Source: Paenibacillus timonensis
Lineage (GTDB): Bacteria; Bacillota; Bacilli; Paenibacillales; Paenibacillaceae
Length of the DNA stretch: 64,000 nucleotides
Direction of reading: 5' to 3'
Assembly (NCBI RefSeq): GCF_022427145.1
Contig: NZ_JAKSXN010000007.1
Span: forward strand, 1-64,000
Under the pieces are notes generated by a model, which was not told the DNA's origin, searched no databases, and worked only from the letters and a program-made list of their open reading frames with translations. The position numbers and the translations under genes were made by a program. Positions within the stretch are counted from its first letter, which is position 1; every line of letters starts with the position of its first letter. Below, piece by piece: positions 16,359 through 24,878 of this stretch.

Positions 16359-17249
16359 ATGCCTGAGAATGAAACGACCGGGGAATCCGCATACGGGCAA
16401 CGCCGCTTGACGCTGCAGGCGGACTGCGAGCATTGCTTTGGTTTGTGTTGCGCTGCCCTGCCTTTCGCGGCGTCGGTGGATTTCGCCGCGGATAAAGCGG
16501 CAGGACAGCCCTGCGGGCATTTACAAGATGATTTCCGCTGCGGGATTCACGGCAAACTGCGGGAGCAAGGGTATCGGGGGTGCACCGTTTACGACTGCTT
16601 TGGCGCGGGACAACAGGTATCGCAGGTCACCTTCGCCGGCATGAGCTGGCGTCAGGTTCCGGGATCGGCAAAGCCGATGTTTGAAGTTTTTCCGGTGATG
16701 TGGCAGTTGCACGAACTGCTTTGGTACCTGGACGAAGCGTTGAGTTTGCCTCAGGCGAGCCATCTGCACGATCGTCTGCGAAACGCCTATGACGAGACGG
16801 AACAACTGACTTATGCGGACGTGGACGGCTTGATCAGTTGTGACCCGGCTGCTCATCGCGCGAAAGTCAACGAGCTGCTGCTGGAGGTAAGCGAACGCGT
16901 CCGCGCCGAAGCGCTCCGGCAGGCCCAATCTGCGCCTGGACGCCGCAGAACCTTTGGACGCGGCGCCGACCTGATCGGTGCTAAGCTCCGGGGGGCCGAT
17001 TTGCGCGGCGCCCACTTAAGAGGGGCCTATCTGATCGCCGCCGATTTGCGGGGAGCGGACCTCCGCGGCGCCGACGTGATTGGCGCGGACCTGCGGGATG
17101 CCGATGTAAGGGGGGCCGATCTGTCCCACAGCCTGTTCCTGACCCAGGCCCAGGTCAACGCCGCCAAAGGGGACGCGGCCACCAAGCTGCCTCCCCTCCT
17201 GAAACGGCCCTCCCATTGGGAAGAGGCTATGGGGAGGAAAAAGGCTTGA
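16359..17249 (+). CDS. Pentapeptide-repeat protein with Cys-rich N-terminus
   Basis: The ATG at 16359 follows AGAGGG with 8-base spacing. The first 80 residues hold a cysteine cluster (CEHCFGLCC, then C, CGIH, CTVYDCFGAGQ) that may bind zinc or an Fe-S cluster. A helical middle follows. Residues about 200-250 are A(D/N)LxG pentapeptide repeats (GADLIGAKLRGADLRGAHL and on), which fold as a right-handed beta-helix. The next gene starts within its stop codon (TTGA overlap). The combination is a known Firmicute family; its function is not established. Confidence 0.85.
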   Translation: MPENETTGESAYGQRRLTLQADCEHCFGLCCAALPFAASVDFAADKAAGQPCGHLQDDFRCGIHGKLREQGYRGCTVYDCFGAGQQVSQVTFAGMSWRQVPGSAKPMFEVFPVMWQLHELLWYLDEALSLPQASHLHDRLRNAYDETEQLTYADVDGLISCDPAAHRAKVNELLLEVSERVRAEALRQAQSAPGRRRTFGRGADLIGAKLRGADLRGAHLRGAYLIAADLRGADLRGADVIGADLRDADVRGADLSHSLFLTQAQVNAAKGDAATKLPPLLKRPSHWEEAMGRKKA

Positions 17250-18163
17250 TCAACGATTATCGGGATAGAGTCAACCAAGTCTGCAAGTATATCGAAACGC
17301 ACTTGGATCACAAGCTCAGCTTGGATCAATTGGCGGATTTGTCCCATTTCTCCAAATACCATTTCTCGCGGATTTTTGCCTCGGTGACGGGGGATACGCC
17401 TTTTGCGTATATCACCAAGCAGCGGTTAGCAAGAGCGGCCGCTTATTTACAGAATACCGACCAATCCGTGCTGGAGATTTCGCTGCGCTGCGGGTTTGAA
17501 TCCGCTTCGAACTTCAATGCGGCTTTCAAGAAGCATTATGGCCAAACGCCGACCGAGATGCGTGAGCAGGCCATGCAGGATCGCAATATTTCGCTATGGG
17601 ACCGCAATTCCGAGGAAGCCGGCTCAGCGCCAACCCTTTATGATCAAACTGTAAAACACAGTTTATTGAGGAGGGTTTGGCAAATGCAAGCAACCATCGA
17701 AGAGCTTCCCTTGATGGAAGTAGCGTATGTAAGGCATGTCGGCAGTTATCTGGAAACTTATCGGGCTTGGGCGAGATTAGGAGAGTGGGCCGCAGAACAT
17801 CGGTTGTTTCCGCCGGAGCAATCCTTTATCGGCATTTCCCTGGACGATCCGGCGATGACCGAGGAGGAGGAATGTCGATACGATGCCTGCGTAACCGTAC
17901 CGAATACGCTAAGCCGAGCGGATGCGCCGCCGGAGATCCGATTTCAGACGCTGCCTGGAGGGCTATATGCCAAGTTTACTTTTTACGATACGCTGGATAA
18001 ATTCGCGCTTCTGTACCAGAGCATATTCGGAAACTGGTTGCCGGACAGCGAATACGATCCGGACGACCGGTACTGCCTGGAGTTCAGCATGAACGATCCG
18101 GCGCAGGATCCGGAAGGCAAAGCTAAGGTGGACTTATACATTCCGATTAAAACAAGGGCATGA
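17246..18163 (+). CDS. AraC-family regulator with GyrI-like effector domain
   Basis: The TTG at 17246 is preferred: GGGGAGG at 17231-17237 gives 8-base spacing and it overlaps the upstream stop. The 305-residue protein has an N-terminal double helix-turn-helix of AraC type (YIETHLDHKLSLDQLADLSHFS, then SVLEISLRCGFESASNFNAAFKK) and a C-terminal GyrI/BmrR-like domain from about residue 140 (AYVRHVGSYLETYRAW). Such proteins are ligand-sensing activators, often of drug-stress genes. Coupling to the pentapeptide gene is notable since Qnr pentapeptide proteins and GyrI both protect gyrase. Confidence 0.92.
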   Translation: MINDYRDRVNQVCKYIETHLDHKLSLDQLADLSHFSKYHFSRIFASVTGDTPFAYITKQRLARAAAYLQNTDQSVLEISLRCGFESASNFNAAFKKHYGQTPTEMREQAMQDRNISLWDRNSEEAGSAPTLYDQTVKHSLLRRVWQMQATIEELPLMEVAYVRHVGSYLETYRAWARLGEWAAEHRLFPPEQSFIGISLDDPAMTEEEECRYDACVTVPNTLSRADAPPEIRFQTLPGGLYAKFTFYDTLDKFALLYQSIFGNWLPDSEYDPDDRYCLEFSMNDPAQDPEGKAKVDLYIPIKTRA

Positions 18164-18177
18164 AAGGGGAGGGTTCC

Positions 18178-18528
18178 TTGAATCCGATCAGCAATCAAAT
18201 CGGGACGGTGTTTCTCCCGGTCAGCGATATTGAACGGGCCCGGGACTGGTACTGCGGCTTGCTTGGGCTGCCTGCCGATGGAGAAATTCTGCACGGGCAT
18301 TTGTACGTGCTGCCAATGCAGGGAACTAGCTTGGTGCTGGACAGCAAAATCTACACCAAGGAAACGACGTTTCGCGCTCCGGCATTTCATTTCAACGCTC
18401 GGGACATTGCGGAAGCTTATGCCTACATGAAGGAACGGAACGTGGAATTGATTACGGGGATCGAGCATAACCACTGGTTTAATTTCAAGGATCCCGACGG
18501 GAATGTGCTGATGGTGTGCCGGTGCTAG
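18178..18528 (+). CDS. VOC/glyoxalase superfamily protein
   Basis: The TTG at 18178 with GGAGG five bases upstream is preferred over an ATG at 18160 that lacks a Shine-Dalgarno. The 116-residue product fits the two-module VOC fold: GTVFLPVSDIERARDWYCGLLGL at the start and HWFNFKDPDGNVLMVCRC at the end. Members are metal-dependent isomerases, dioxygenases or resistance proteins such as FosB and bleomycin-binding proteins. Which one applies is not visible. Confidence 0.82.
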   Translation: MNPISNQIGTVFLPVSDIERARDWYCGLLGLPADGEILHGHLYVLPMQGTSLVLDSKIYTKETTFRAPAFHFNARDIAEAYAYMKERNVELITGIEHNHWFNFKDPDGNVLMVCRC

Positions 18529-18570
18529 GTATTTTAATTCGTTAACTGACAACGCAACAGGAGGAGCCCC

Positions 18571-19291
18571 ATGACTTACACGCATATTATATTCGACGCG
18601 GATGATACGTTATACGATTACCCTAAGGCGGAAAACCAGGCCCTCAATCGGACGCTTTCGGAGGCGGGCATCGCCTGCACCGACGAGCTGATGAAGGCTT
18701 ATCAGGCGATTAACCAGCAGTTGTGGCGCGATCTTGAGCAGGGCCTCGTGACGCAGGCCACGCTGAGGACGGAGCGGTTCGCCAGGCTGATTCAAGAGCT
18801 CGGCTTAACTCCCCGGTTCCGAGTAGAGGAGATCAGCGAGCGTTATTTGGAACGGCTTGGGGAAGGCATTTTTCTGATCGACGGCCGCTTATGAGCTCTG
18901 CCGCGATTTGAACGAAGCCGGTGTTCGCCTCGCGATCCTCACGAACGGCATCAAGAAGGTGCAGACAAGCCGAATTGCCGGCTCGGAATTGGCAGAGATG
19001 TTCGAAGCCGTCATCGTGTCCGAGGACACAGGATATCAGAAGCCGCATCCGGGGATATTCGACTACGCGTTTGATAAACTGGGGCTTCGGCAGGCGGACA
19101 AAAGCCGGGTGTTGATCGTGGGAGATTCGCTGACCTCCGACATGAAGGGCGGCCTGAATTACGGCATCGACACTTGCTGGTATAACCCGTTTCACCGTCC
19201 GAACACGCTGGACCGGAAGCCGACTTACGAGATTCGCAGCCTGGCGGAAGTGAAGGAACTGGCAGGCGGCGGGGGCCGACCCGCACGATAG
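18571..19291 (+). pseudogene. HAD-superfamily hydrolase (YjjG-like), interrupted by +1 frameshift
   Basis: The first frame has HAD motif I (FDADDTLYDY, residues 8-17) and runs to a TGA at 18892. The protein continues in another frame from about 18887 (AYELCRDLNEAG), with motif II (ILTNGIKKVQ), motif III lysine (YQKPHPGIF) and motif IV (LIVGDSLTSD). One extra C in GGCCGC at 18883-18888 explains the break. If repaired it would encode about 240 residues, a nucleotide or small-phosphate phosphatase of the YjjG type. It may be a real mutation or a sequencing error. Confidence 0.85.
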
Positions 19292-19392
19292 AAGGAGATC
19301 TGATCCGCATATTTGGATTGCATCGAAGCCCTGAATATTTATCTCCGGGACAAAAGAGGAAGGCAATTCGCGAAACCAAGGAGGGGTTCAGC

Positions 19393-19896
19393 GTGGACGT
19401 TCATCTCGCGGAAATTTTACCGTCTCAAAAGTCGCTGTTCTTTAATTTGTTTAACTTGTACTTGCATGATTTGTCGGCTTTCACCGGCGAGGAGCCGGGT
19501 GAGGACGGGAGATTCGATCTGGCGAACACGTACCTTTATTTGGAGCGGGAAGAACTGCATCCTTATTTTATTTATTGTTCGGGAAAGGTGGCCGGATTCA
19601 TATTGGTTTGCGCACCGCCATTCGTGCCCGAGGACATCGACTTTACGGTGCAGGAGATGTTCGTGCTGCATAAATATCGCGGGCGAAAAGCGGCGGAAGC
19701 GGCCGTGTCCGACATCCTTCGGCGCTTGTCGGGCCGGATCCGGGTGGAGCAATTGCAGAATAACGCCGTTGCCGTGGCTTTCTGGAAGAAGATTTACCGG
19801 CAGCATGGAATCTCGTTCGTCGAGTCGATCGAAAGCGTGGAAATCGAGGGGTTGTCCGGCCTCCACGACGTTCTGGCACAAACCTTTTCGTTGTAA
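19393..19896 (+). CDS. GNAT N-acetyltransferase
   Basis: A GTG at 19393 preceded by GGAGGGG is chosen; a longer frame upstream lacks a good ribosome-binding site. The 167-residue product starts VDVHLAEILPSQ and includes the acetyl-CoA loop in EMFVLHKYRGRKAAEAA and a C-terminal AVAFWKKIYRQHG, typical of a divergent GNAT branch. Function is a cytoplasmic acetyltransferase of unknown acceptor. Confidence 0.75.
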   Translation: MDVHLAEILPSQKSLFFNLFNLYLHDLSAFTGEEPGEDGRFDLANTYLYLEREELHPYFIYCSGKVAGFILVCAPPFVPEDIDFTVQEMFVLHKYRGRKAAEAAVSDILRRLSGRIRVEQLQNNAVAVAFWKKIYRQHGISFVESIESVEIEGLSGLHDVLAQTFSL

Positions 19897-19955
19897 GAGA
19901 ACGCGAACACTCCAAACGGTCCCAAATTAGGTATAATGGAGAAACCAACACATGA

Positions 19956-19996
19956 CCCGGCCCCAGGAAGAATGATCGGCGGCCGGGCATTTTTTT
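19956..19996 (+). terminator. GC-rich hairpin with T-run in the leader of the cupin gene
   Basis: CCCGGCC (19956-19962) pairs with GGCCGGG (19981-19987), followed by seven T bases. A TATAAT box lies just upstream at 19932-19937, so the hairpin may sit inside the cupin transcript leader as an attenuator instead of ending only the GNAT transcript. The AGGGGGA Shine-Dalgarno follows it. Confidence 0.6.
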
Positions 19997-20012
19997 ATCT
20001 AGGGGGAGAGAC

Positions 20013-20522
20013 ATGGCACATCTTTTTCATGCGGACCGCGTTACTTATCATCAGAAGCAATCGCCTATTCCGGAGTTTGCTTGGCACACCAGCGAACGTT
20101 TGGCGGAGCTGACCGGCTCCAAGTACTTGACGTTCGATATCCGCTCGCTGGATCCGGGGAAGTACTCTTATCCTTATCATTTTCACCGCAATGCGGAGGA
20201 ACTCTTCGTCATTCTGGAGGGAAGCGCGTTGCTTCGTACGCCGGAAGGGCATCAGGAATTGCATACCGGAGACATCGCGTTCTTCGAAATAGGGCCCTCA
20301 GGGGCGCATCAGCTGTTTAATCATACGGAACAACCGTGCAAGTACCTGGATATTCGCACGAGTATGGGACTGGATGTCTGCGAATATCCGGACTCGGGGA
20401 AAATTAATATTTTGCCTGATCAAGAAATTTACGAAAGCGCCGGCCAAGTGGATTATTTTAAGGGTGAGGACCGGGTTGCAGACAAGTGGGCGGCGAAAGA
20501 GCGCGGGATTGAGAATGAGTAG
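20013..20522 (+). CDS. Cupin-domain protein
   Basis: The 169-residue protein is a single conserved cupin barrel. Motif 1 is YPYHFHRNAEELFVILEG (about 49-66), giving two His and a Glu as metal ligands, and motif 2 contains GPSGAHQLFNH (about 94-104) with the third His. It should bind a divalent metal and act as a small enzyme or sugar/ligand-binding protein; many relatives are uncharacterised. The next GNAT gene starts before its stop, so they are one transcript. Confidence 0.85.
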   Translation: MAHLFHADRVTYHQKQSPIPEFAWHTSERLAELTGSKYLTFDIRSLDPGKYSYPYHFHRNAEELFVILEGSALLRTPEGHQELHTGDIAFFEIGPSGAHQLFNHTEQPCKYLDIRTSMGLDVCEYPDSGKINILPDQEIYESAGQVDYFKGEDRVADKWAAKERGIENE

Positions 20523-21009
20523 CCCGACGCATCTTCGTTTGTATACCGAGGCGGATTTCGAAGCGCTCCAACGGTTTGAGCTCCCCTCCGAGCAGGTCGC
20601 GTTTACGGCGCTGCCCGGGGAGGCTTTGGAAGTGGCGGCCCAGGATCCAAACCGATATCCGGTGGTTATCCAATCGGCGGAAGGGGAAACGGTCGGGTTC
20701 TTCGTTCTGCATCTCAACGCGGAATCCGCTTCGTTGGTCGACAACCCGCGGGCCATCCTCTTGCGAGCCCTGTCGGTCGACTTCCGGCATCAGGGAAAAG
20801 GATATGCCAAAGCGGCAATGCTGCAGCTTCCCGCCTTCGTGGGGGAGCATTTTCCGGAAGTCGATGAAATCGTTCTGGCCGTCAACGCGCGGAACCTTAC
20901 GGCGCAGCGGCTATACCATCAAGCCGGATTTGAAGACCGCGGCTTGACCCGAATGGGTCCGATGGGGATGCAGTATATCTATCATTTCAAGGTGGAGAGA
21001 AACGTATGA
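20515..21009 (+). CDS. GNAT N-acetyltransferase
   Basis: The ATG at 20515 overlaps the end of the cupin gene. The 164-residue product has LRALSVDFRHQGKGYAKAAM (about 84-103) as the acetyl-CoA loop and NARNLTAQRLYHQAGFEDRG near 128-147. It is a complete cytoplasmic acetyltransferase. The next GNAT gene begins at its stop (ATGA), forming a cupin-GNAT-GNAT cluster. Confidence 0.85.
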   Translation: MSSPTHLRLYTEADFEALQRFELPSEQVAFTALPGEALEVAAQDPNRYPVVIQSAEGETVGFFVLHLNAESASLVDNPRAILLRALSVDFRHQGKGYAKAAMLQLPAFVGEHFPEVDEIVLAVNARNLTAQRLYHQAGFEDRGLTRMGPMGMQYIYHFKVERNV

Positions 21010-21512
21010 ATGAGATTAGAGAAATCAGGGAGGACGACGCCGAGCGATTCTTGCGTCTTTGCTTGCGGTTGGATCAGGAAACGAAATTTATGCTTTATGA
21101 ACCCGGGGAACGGACCACGACGGTAGAGGCGCAGCGGGACCGGATTCAATCGATCCTGACCGAAGGCCGCTCCACGATTCTGGTGGCGGAGGATCAGGGA
21201 GATCTTGTTGGCTATTTGGCCGTGTTCGGCGGGAATGCCAACAAAACGAAGCATGTCGGTTACCTCGTCGTCGGCATCGTTGAAGCCCATACCGGAAAGG
21301 GCCTGGGGACTTCGTTGTTTCAGGCGGCCGAGGCGTGGCGTTCGCAAACCGGACTTACGAAGTTCGAATTGACGGTGATGGTCCCGAATGAGCGGGCTGT
21401 TGCCCTTTATAAGAAAATGGGTTTTGAAGTGGAAGGCGTCAAACGAAACTCCATCCGCATGGATGGGCAATACGTCGATGAATATTATATGGGCAAAATT
21501 TTCCCAGCCTAA
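21006..21512 (+). CDS. GNAT N-acetyltransferase
   Basis: The 168-residue product is a full GNAT domain: IREIREDDAERFLRLCLRLD at the start, GIVEAHTGKGLGTSLFQAAE near 85-104 and VPNERAVALYKKMGFEVEG near 124-142. The ending MDGQYVDEYYMGKI is typical of amine or ribosomal-protein acetyltransferase relatives. It is translationally coupled to the GNAT gene upstream. The acceptor is unknown. Confidence 0.87.
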   Translation: MNEIREIREDDAERFLRLCLRLDQETKFMLYEPGERTTTVEAQRDRIQSILTEGRSTILVAEDQGDLVGYLAVFGGNANKTKHVGYLVVGIVEAHTGKGLGTSLFQAAEAWRSQTGLTKFELTVMVPNERAVALYKKMGFEVEGVKRNSIRMDGQYVDEYYMGKIFPA

Positions 21513-21531
21513 CCCATAAGGAGGTGAAAGC

Positions 21532-21927
21532 GTGGTTCAATGTCCTTGGTGCGGAGAACGGGTCGTTTTGGTCGGGGACATCTGCCCCGAATGCAGACAC
21601 GAGGTGTTGCCGGAGCATCTGGAAGGGCTACCCGGGCCGGAACCCGGGGATCCTTCTGACCCCCCACGGGTCATGGATTACTTCGATTTGGAAGAGGTGC
21701 TGCAGCGCCGCTTCAAATGCGTCAAGTGCGGGAAGCGGGAGGCCGCGGTGAAAGAAGTGGCGATGACCGGCAACGGGTTAAGTAAACTGATGGACATCCA
21801 GCACAACCATTACCTATTCGTCTCCTGCCTGCATTGCGGCCATGTGGAGATCTATGATCCGGATGTGCTCCGGGGACAGCCGTCCGGCAAATTTTCGACG
21901 ATACTGGATTTATTATTTGGAGGCTAA
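21532..21927 (+). CDS. Zinc-ribbon protein (DUF2082/zinc_ribbon-type)
   Basis: The 131-residue protein starts at GTG behind AAGGAGGTGA. It holds two zinc-binding pairs at each end: CPWCG and CPEC at 4-22, then FKCVKCG near 61-67 and CLHCG near 98-102. The second half (VKEVAMTGNGLSKLMDIQHNHYLFVSC) matches DUF2082 zinc-ribbon proteins. It probably binds nucleic acid or protein; no activity is known. It is followed two bases later by a NUDIX gene, so they are likely co-expressed. Confidence 0.82.
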   Translation: MVQCPWCGERVVLVGDICPECRHEVLPEHLEGLPGPEPGDPSDPPRVMDYFDLEEVLQRRFKCVKCGKREAAVKEVAMTGNGLSKLMDIQHNHYLFVSCLHCGHVEIYDPDVLRGQPSGKFSTILDLLFGG

Positions 21928-21929
21928 CG

Positions 21930-22352
21930 ATGAAACGAACGGATGTCGTATATCTGTTGATTCCCGATGAGACTAGAACCAAGGTGCTCATGGTGCAAAA
22001 TGAAAACGAAGCCTGGACGCTGCCGGGAGGCGCGGTGGAGCCGGGCGAAACGCTGCAGATGGCGGCGATCCGCGAAGGGAAGGAGGAGACGGGACTGGAG
22101 GTCAAGGTGCACGGGATCGTGGCCGTCAATGAGTTCGTACATATGGAGAAAGAGGAGCATGTGATATTGCTTACCTTCCGGGCGGAAATTGCCGGAGGCG
22201 AGCTGGAGATCACCCGTCCGGACGAGATTTTAGACATCGCTTGGGTGGAATTGAATCGCGCTGACACGCTCATGCCGTACTACCCGGAAGGGATTAGCTC
22301 TATTGTGACCAAAGGTGCGGAGGTCACGTACTTTGACGAGGGCCGGATATGA
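21930..22352 (+). CDS. NUDIX hydrolase (MutT-like)
   Basis: The 140-residue product contains a canonical Nudix box GGAVEPGETLQMAAIREGKEETGL at about 33-56; its RE and EE residues bind the catalytic metal. Upstream WTLPGG marks the standard substrate pocket edge. It hydrolyses a nucleoside diphosphate derivative, possibly in nucleotide pool cleaning. The ATG directly follows the zinc-ribbon gene. The substrate is not predictable. Confidence 0.9.
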   Translation: MKRTDVVYLLIPDETRTKVLMVQNENEAWTLPGGAVEPGETLQMAAIREGKEETGLEVKVHGIVAVNEFVHMEKEEHVILLTFRAEIAGGELEITRPDEILDIAWVELNRADTLMPYYPEGISSIVTKGAEVTYFDEGRI

Positions 22353-22391
22353 AAAAGGCTACGATGGACTGTATGCAGGTCCACTGTAGCC
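22352..22391 (-). terminator. Hairpin terminator for the permease gene
   Basis: GGCTAC and TGGAC (22357-22369) pair with the reverse-complement region 22379-22391, with two mismatches in the stem. On the minus strand the hairpin is followed by TTTTTC, so it ends the permease transcript; it could also block read-through from the NUDIX gene. Confidence 0.7.
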
Positions 22392-22410
22392 TCGTCCCGC
22401 CGGCCTTAAA

Positions 22411-23691
22411 TTAGGCATCCAGCGAAGCGGCCTTCCGCCGGCTGAAGCGCAGCTGGATCACGAGAAACAGCACGGTGATCAGCAAAGGGTAGAGCATGGC
22501 CCAGCCCGTGAATGGAAATACGGCGGCCGTGGCCGCAAACGAGATCCAGCTGAGGACGACGCCGGCACGGCTGCCTTTCAGGAGCCGGATTCCGGCTGCA
22601 CAGCCGCCCATGTACGTCAGAATAAAGGTCGCGTTCGGGAACTGGATCAGCGTGCTTAGGGATACGGCCCCGGTTCCGTATAGCAGCATGACTGCGGCAA
22701 AGCAGAACATGAGGAACAAGAGCGACCCGGTTGGCGTATGAAACCGCGGGGATAACCCGTTCCACCATTTTGGTGCATTTCCCTCGCGGGACATGGCGTA
22801 AGCGACCCGGGCAGCAGCACCGGTATAGGCGATGATCGCAGCCATGCAAATGAACAGCCCGGTAACCCCGGCGACGATGCCTCCCCAGGAACCCAACGGC
22901 TGGCTGATAATCCAGACCATGGAGGAGTCCGATCCGCCCTTCAAGTAACTTTGCGTGCCGACCGTGGCTAACGCCGTCAGAAAATATAAGATTCCTACGA
23001 TAATCGCGGCGGCGGTCACTCCTTTGATCGCCGCCTTTTGCGGATCCTTAAACTCCTCGGACATGTGCGATACCGCCTCCCAGCCGATGAAACACCAGAA
23101 CAGCATGGAAGCTGCTTGACCGACGCTGAGCCAGCCGTACGGCATAAACGGGGTGAAATGGACGCTTTCCATCCGCGGCAGCGCGGCCCCGAATGCGAAG
23201 ATCAATACGGAGGCGATCGCGATGACGACGGCGATCTGGATTTTGCCGGCAAGCTGCATGCCGATCCAGTTCGTCAACAGGCCGGCGGCCAGCATCGCGG
23301 CGGCTACGCCCAGCTTGGCCCCTTCGCCCCAACCGAGCGCGGCGGTCAAATATCCGGCGCCGGTTAATGCGGCGACCGGCGCGCCGATCGGCACCGACAT
23401 CAGGAAGAACCAGCCGACGAGTGTTCCTGCCTTCTCCCCATAAGCCAAAGTGACGAAGTGGGACACCCCTCCGGCATTCGGATATTTGGCTGACAGGAGT
23501 CCCATCGACAGCGCCATCGGCAAAATCAGCAACGTCATGAACCCCCACGCGAGCAGGGAGGCCGGCCCGGCCATCTCCGCCGCCAGCCCAGGCACGATCA
23601 GGACGCCGGAGCCCAGCACGGCGCCGATGTATAATGCGATGGCCTGCGGCAGGCCAATCCCTTTTTGGAGTTTGCTGCTTGTTTCTTTCAT
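22411..23691 (-). CDS. APC-family amino-acid permease (YjeH-like)
   Basis: The 426-residue protein has about twelve membrane segments and the APC start pattern GIGLPQAIALYIGAVLGSGVLIVPGLAAEMAGPAS. The mid motif FWCFIGWEAVSHMSEEFKDPQKAA is typical of the YjeH/amino-acid exporter branch. It should move amino acids or amines across the membrane, coupled to an ion gradient. A LysR regulator is divergently transcribed 116 bases away and is the likely controller. Confidence 0.9.
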   Translation of the reverse strand: MKETSSKLQKGIGLPQAIALYIGAVLGSGVLIVPGLAAEMAGPASLLAWGFMTLLILPMALSMGLLSAKYPNAGGVSHFVTLAYGEKAGTLVGWFFLMSVPIGAPVAALTGAGYLTAALGWGEGAKLGVAAAMLAAGLLTNWIGMQLAGKIQIAVVIAIASVLIFAFGAALPRMESVHFTPFMPYGWLSVGQAASMLFWCFIGWEAVSHMSEEFKDPQKAAIKGVTAAAIIVGILYFLTALATVGTQSYLKGGSDSSMVWIISQPLGSWGGIVAGVTGLFICMAAIIAYTGAAARVAYAMSREGNAPKWWNGLSPRFHTPTGSLLFLMFCFAAVMLLYGTGAVSLSTLIQFPNATFILTYMGGCAAGIRLLKGSRAGVVLSWISFAATAAVFPFTGWAMLYPLLITVLFLVIQLRFSRRKAASLDA

Positions 23692-23763
23692 GGAGCGATT
23701 CCTGCTTTCATTGTGTTTTTTTCTAGCGTATCAGATAATAGATCCATAGGAAAAACAGAATTA

Positions 23764-23782
23764 TCGAATTTTATCCATTCGA
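23764..23782. promoter_or_regulatory. Candidate LysR operator between permease and regulator
   Basis: TCGAAT and ATTCGA form an inverted repeat with a 7-base spacer in the 116-base gap between the divergent genes. Dyads of this size with T and A at the ends are the usual binding sites of LysR-type regulators. Confidence 0.5.
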
Positions 23783-23807
23783 ATTTCCGATGGAAGAAGG
23801 TGTGCTT

Positions 23808-24716
23808 ATGGAGTCCCGTCATTTGTTTACGTTTTTGGTGGTGGTCGAGGCCGGCAGCTTCACCCGGGCCGCGCAGCAGCTTGATTATGCGCAGTCCAGT
23901 GTGACGGCGCAAATTCAAGCGCTGGAAGCGGAAATCGGCTTGCCGTTGTTCGATCGAATCGGCAGGAGGATCGTTTTGACCGATGCGGGGCGGCGGCTGC
24001 TTCCTTACGCCCAAGAGATCTCCAAGATCCACGAGATGGCCAAAAACGCGCTGCACCCGGAAGCCGAAATGGCCGGATCGTTGAAGATCGGCGCACCGGA
24101 ATCGCTGGCCGCGTTCCGGTTGCCGGAGGTCATCCGTCAATACAGGCAGCGTTATCCCCAGGTAAAGATCGTGTTAAAGCCGGGTCAATGTTGGGAATTA
24201 CGGGATTTCGTGCGTTCGGGAGAACTGGATGTGGCCTTCTTGCTGCAGCCGGAGGTGGAGGATCGGGATTTGCACATCGAAACGCTCATCCATGAGCCGA
24301 TGGCTCTGGTTGCTCCGCCCGATCATCCGTTATGCGGGGAGCCGGAGGTCGTTCCGGCCCAACTGAAGGATCAGACAATCCTGCACACCGAAAGCGGCTG
24401 CTCCTATCGTACCTTGTTTGAGCATTACTTGAACAGCCACGGCGTTTTTCCCGATCCGAATTTGGAGTTCTGGAGCATCGAAGCGATCAAGCAGTGTGTG
24501 ATGTCCGGGTTGGGCATATCTTTCCTGCCGTTGATCACCGTCCGCAGCGAACTTGCGGAAGGCAAACTGGTCAAGCTGGGCTGGAACGACGCATCGCAGC
24601 GGGTCGCGACGCAGTTGGCCTTGCACCGCAAGAAATGGCGTTCTCCCGCGTTGGAGCAATTTGTCTCGATGGTTCAGGAGCAAGCGAAGCGATGGCGTGA
24701 AGAAGCCGCCCTCTGA
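23808..24716 (+). CDS. LysR-family transcriptional regulator
   Basis: The ATG at 23808 gives the correct LysR start MESRHLFTFLVVVEAGSFTRAAQ; an earlier start would add only six residues. The 302-residue protein has an N-terminal winged HTH (SSVTAQIQALEAEIGLPLFDR, about 31-51) and a type 2 periplasmic-binding-like effector domain from about residue 90. It probably controls the divergent amino-acid permease gene in response to a small ligand. A strong terminator follows. Confidence 0.93.
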   Translation: MESRHLFTFLVVVEAGSFTRAAQQLDYAQSSVTAQIQALEAEIGLPLFDRIGRRIVLTDAGRRLLPYAQEISKIHEMAKNALHPEAEMAGSLKIGAPESLAAFRLPEVIRQYRQRYPQVKIVLKPGQCWELRDFVRSGELDVAFLLQPEVEDRDLHIETLIHEPMALVAPPDHPLCGEPEVVPAQLKDQTILHTESGCSYRTLFEHYLNSHGVFPDPNLEFWSIEAIKQCVMSGLGISFLPLITVRSELAEGKLVKLGWNDASQRVATQLALHRKKWRSPALEQFVSMVQEQAKRWREEAAL

Positions 24717-24754
24717 AATGGGAAATGAGCCGAATGAGGATAGATCACGGCGCT

Positions 24755-24784
24755 GCCGTATCGCTTTGGCGATACGGCTTTTTT
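24755..24784 (+). terminator. Strong Rho-independent terminator after LysR gene
   Basis: GCCGTATCGC and GCGATACGGC form a perfect 10-bp stem with a TTTG loop, followed by six T bases. Confidence 0.92.
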
Positions 24785-24810
24785 CATAAAACAACGGGAG
24801 GTTTGATTTG

Positions 24811-24852
24811 TATCGCAACGTGATGTATATTTATATCACAACGTGATATAAT
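24811..24852 (+). promoter_or_regulatory. Duplicated palindromic operator over the PadR promoter
   Basis: ATATCAC-AAC-GTGATAT (24833-24849) is a 17-base palindrome. A second, slightly altered copy, TATCGC-AAC-GTGATG, lies 22 bases upstream (24811-24825). A TATAAT -10 box (24847-24852) overlaps the proximal copy. Two helical-turn-spaced sites over a promoter fit autoregulation by the PadR protein encoded 27 bases downstream. Confidence 0.7.
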
Positions 24853-24878
24853 ACGGAGCGATATATGGAGGAAGGAAC

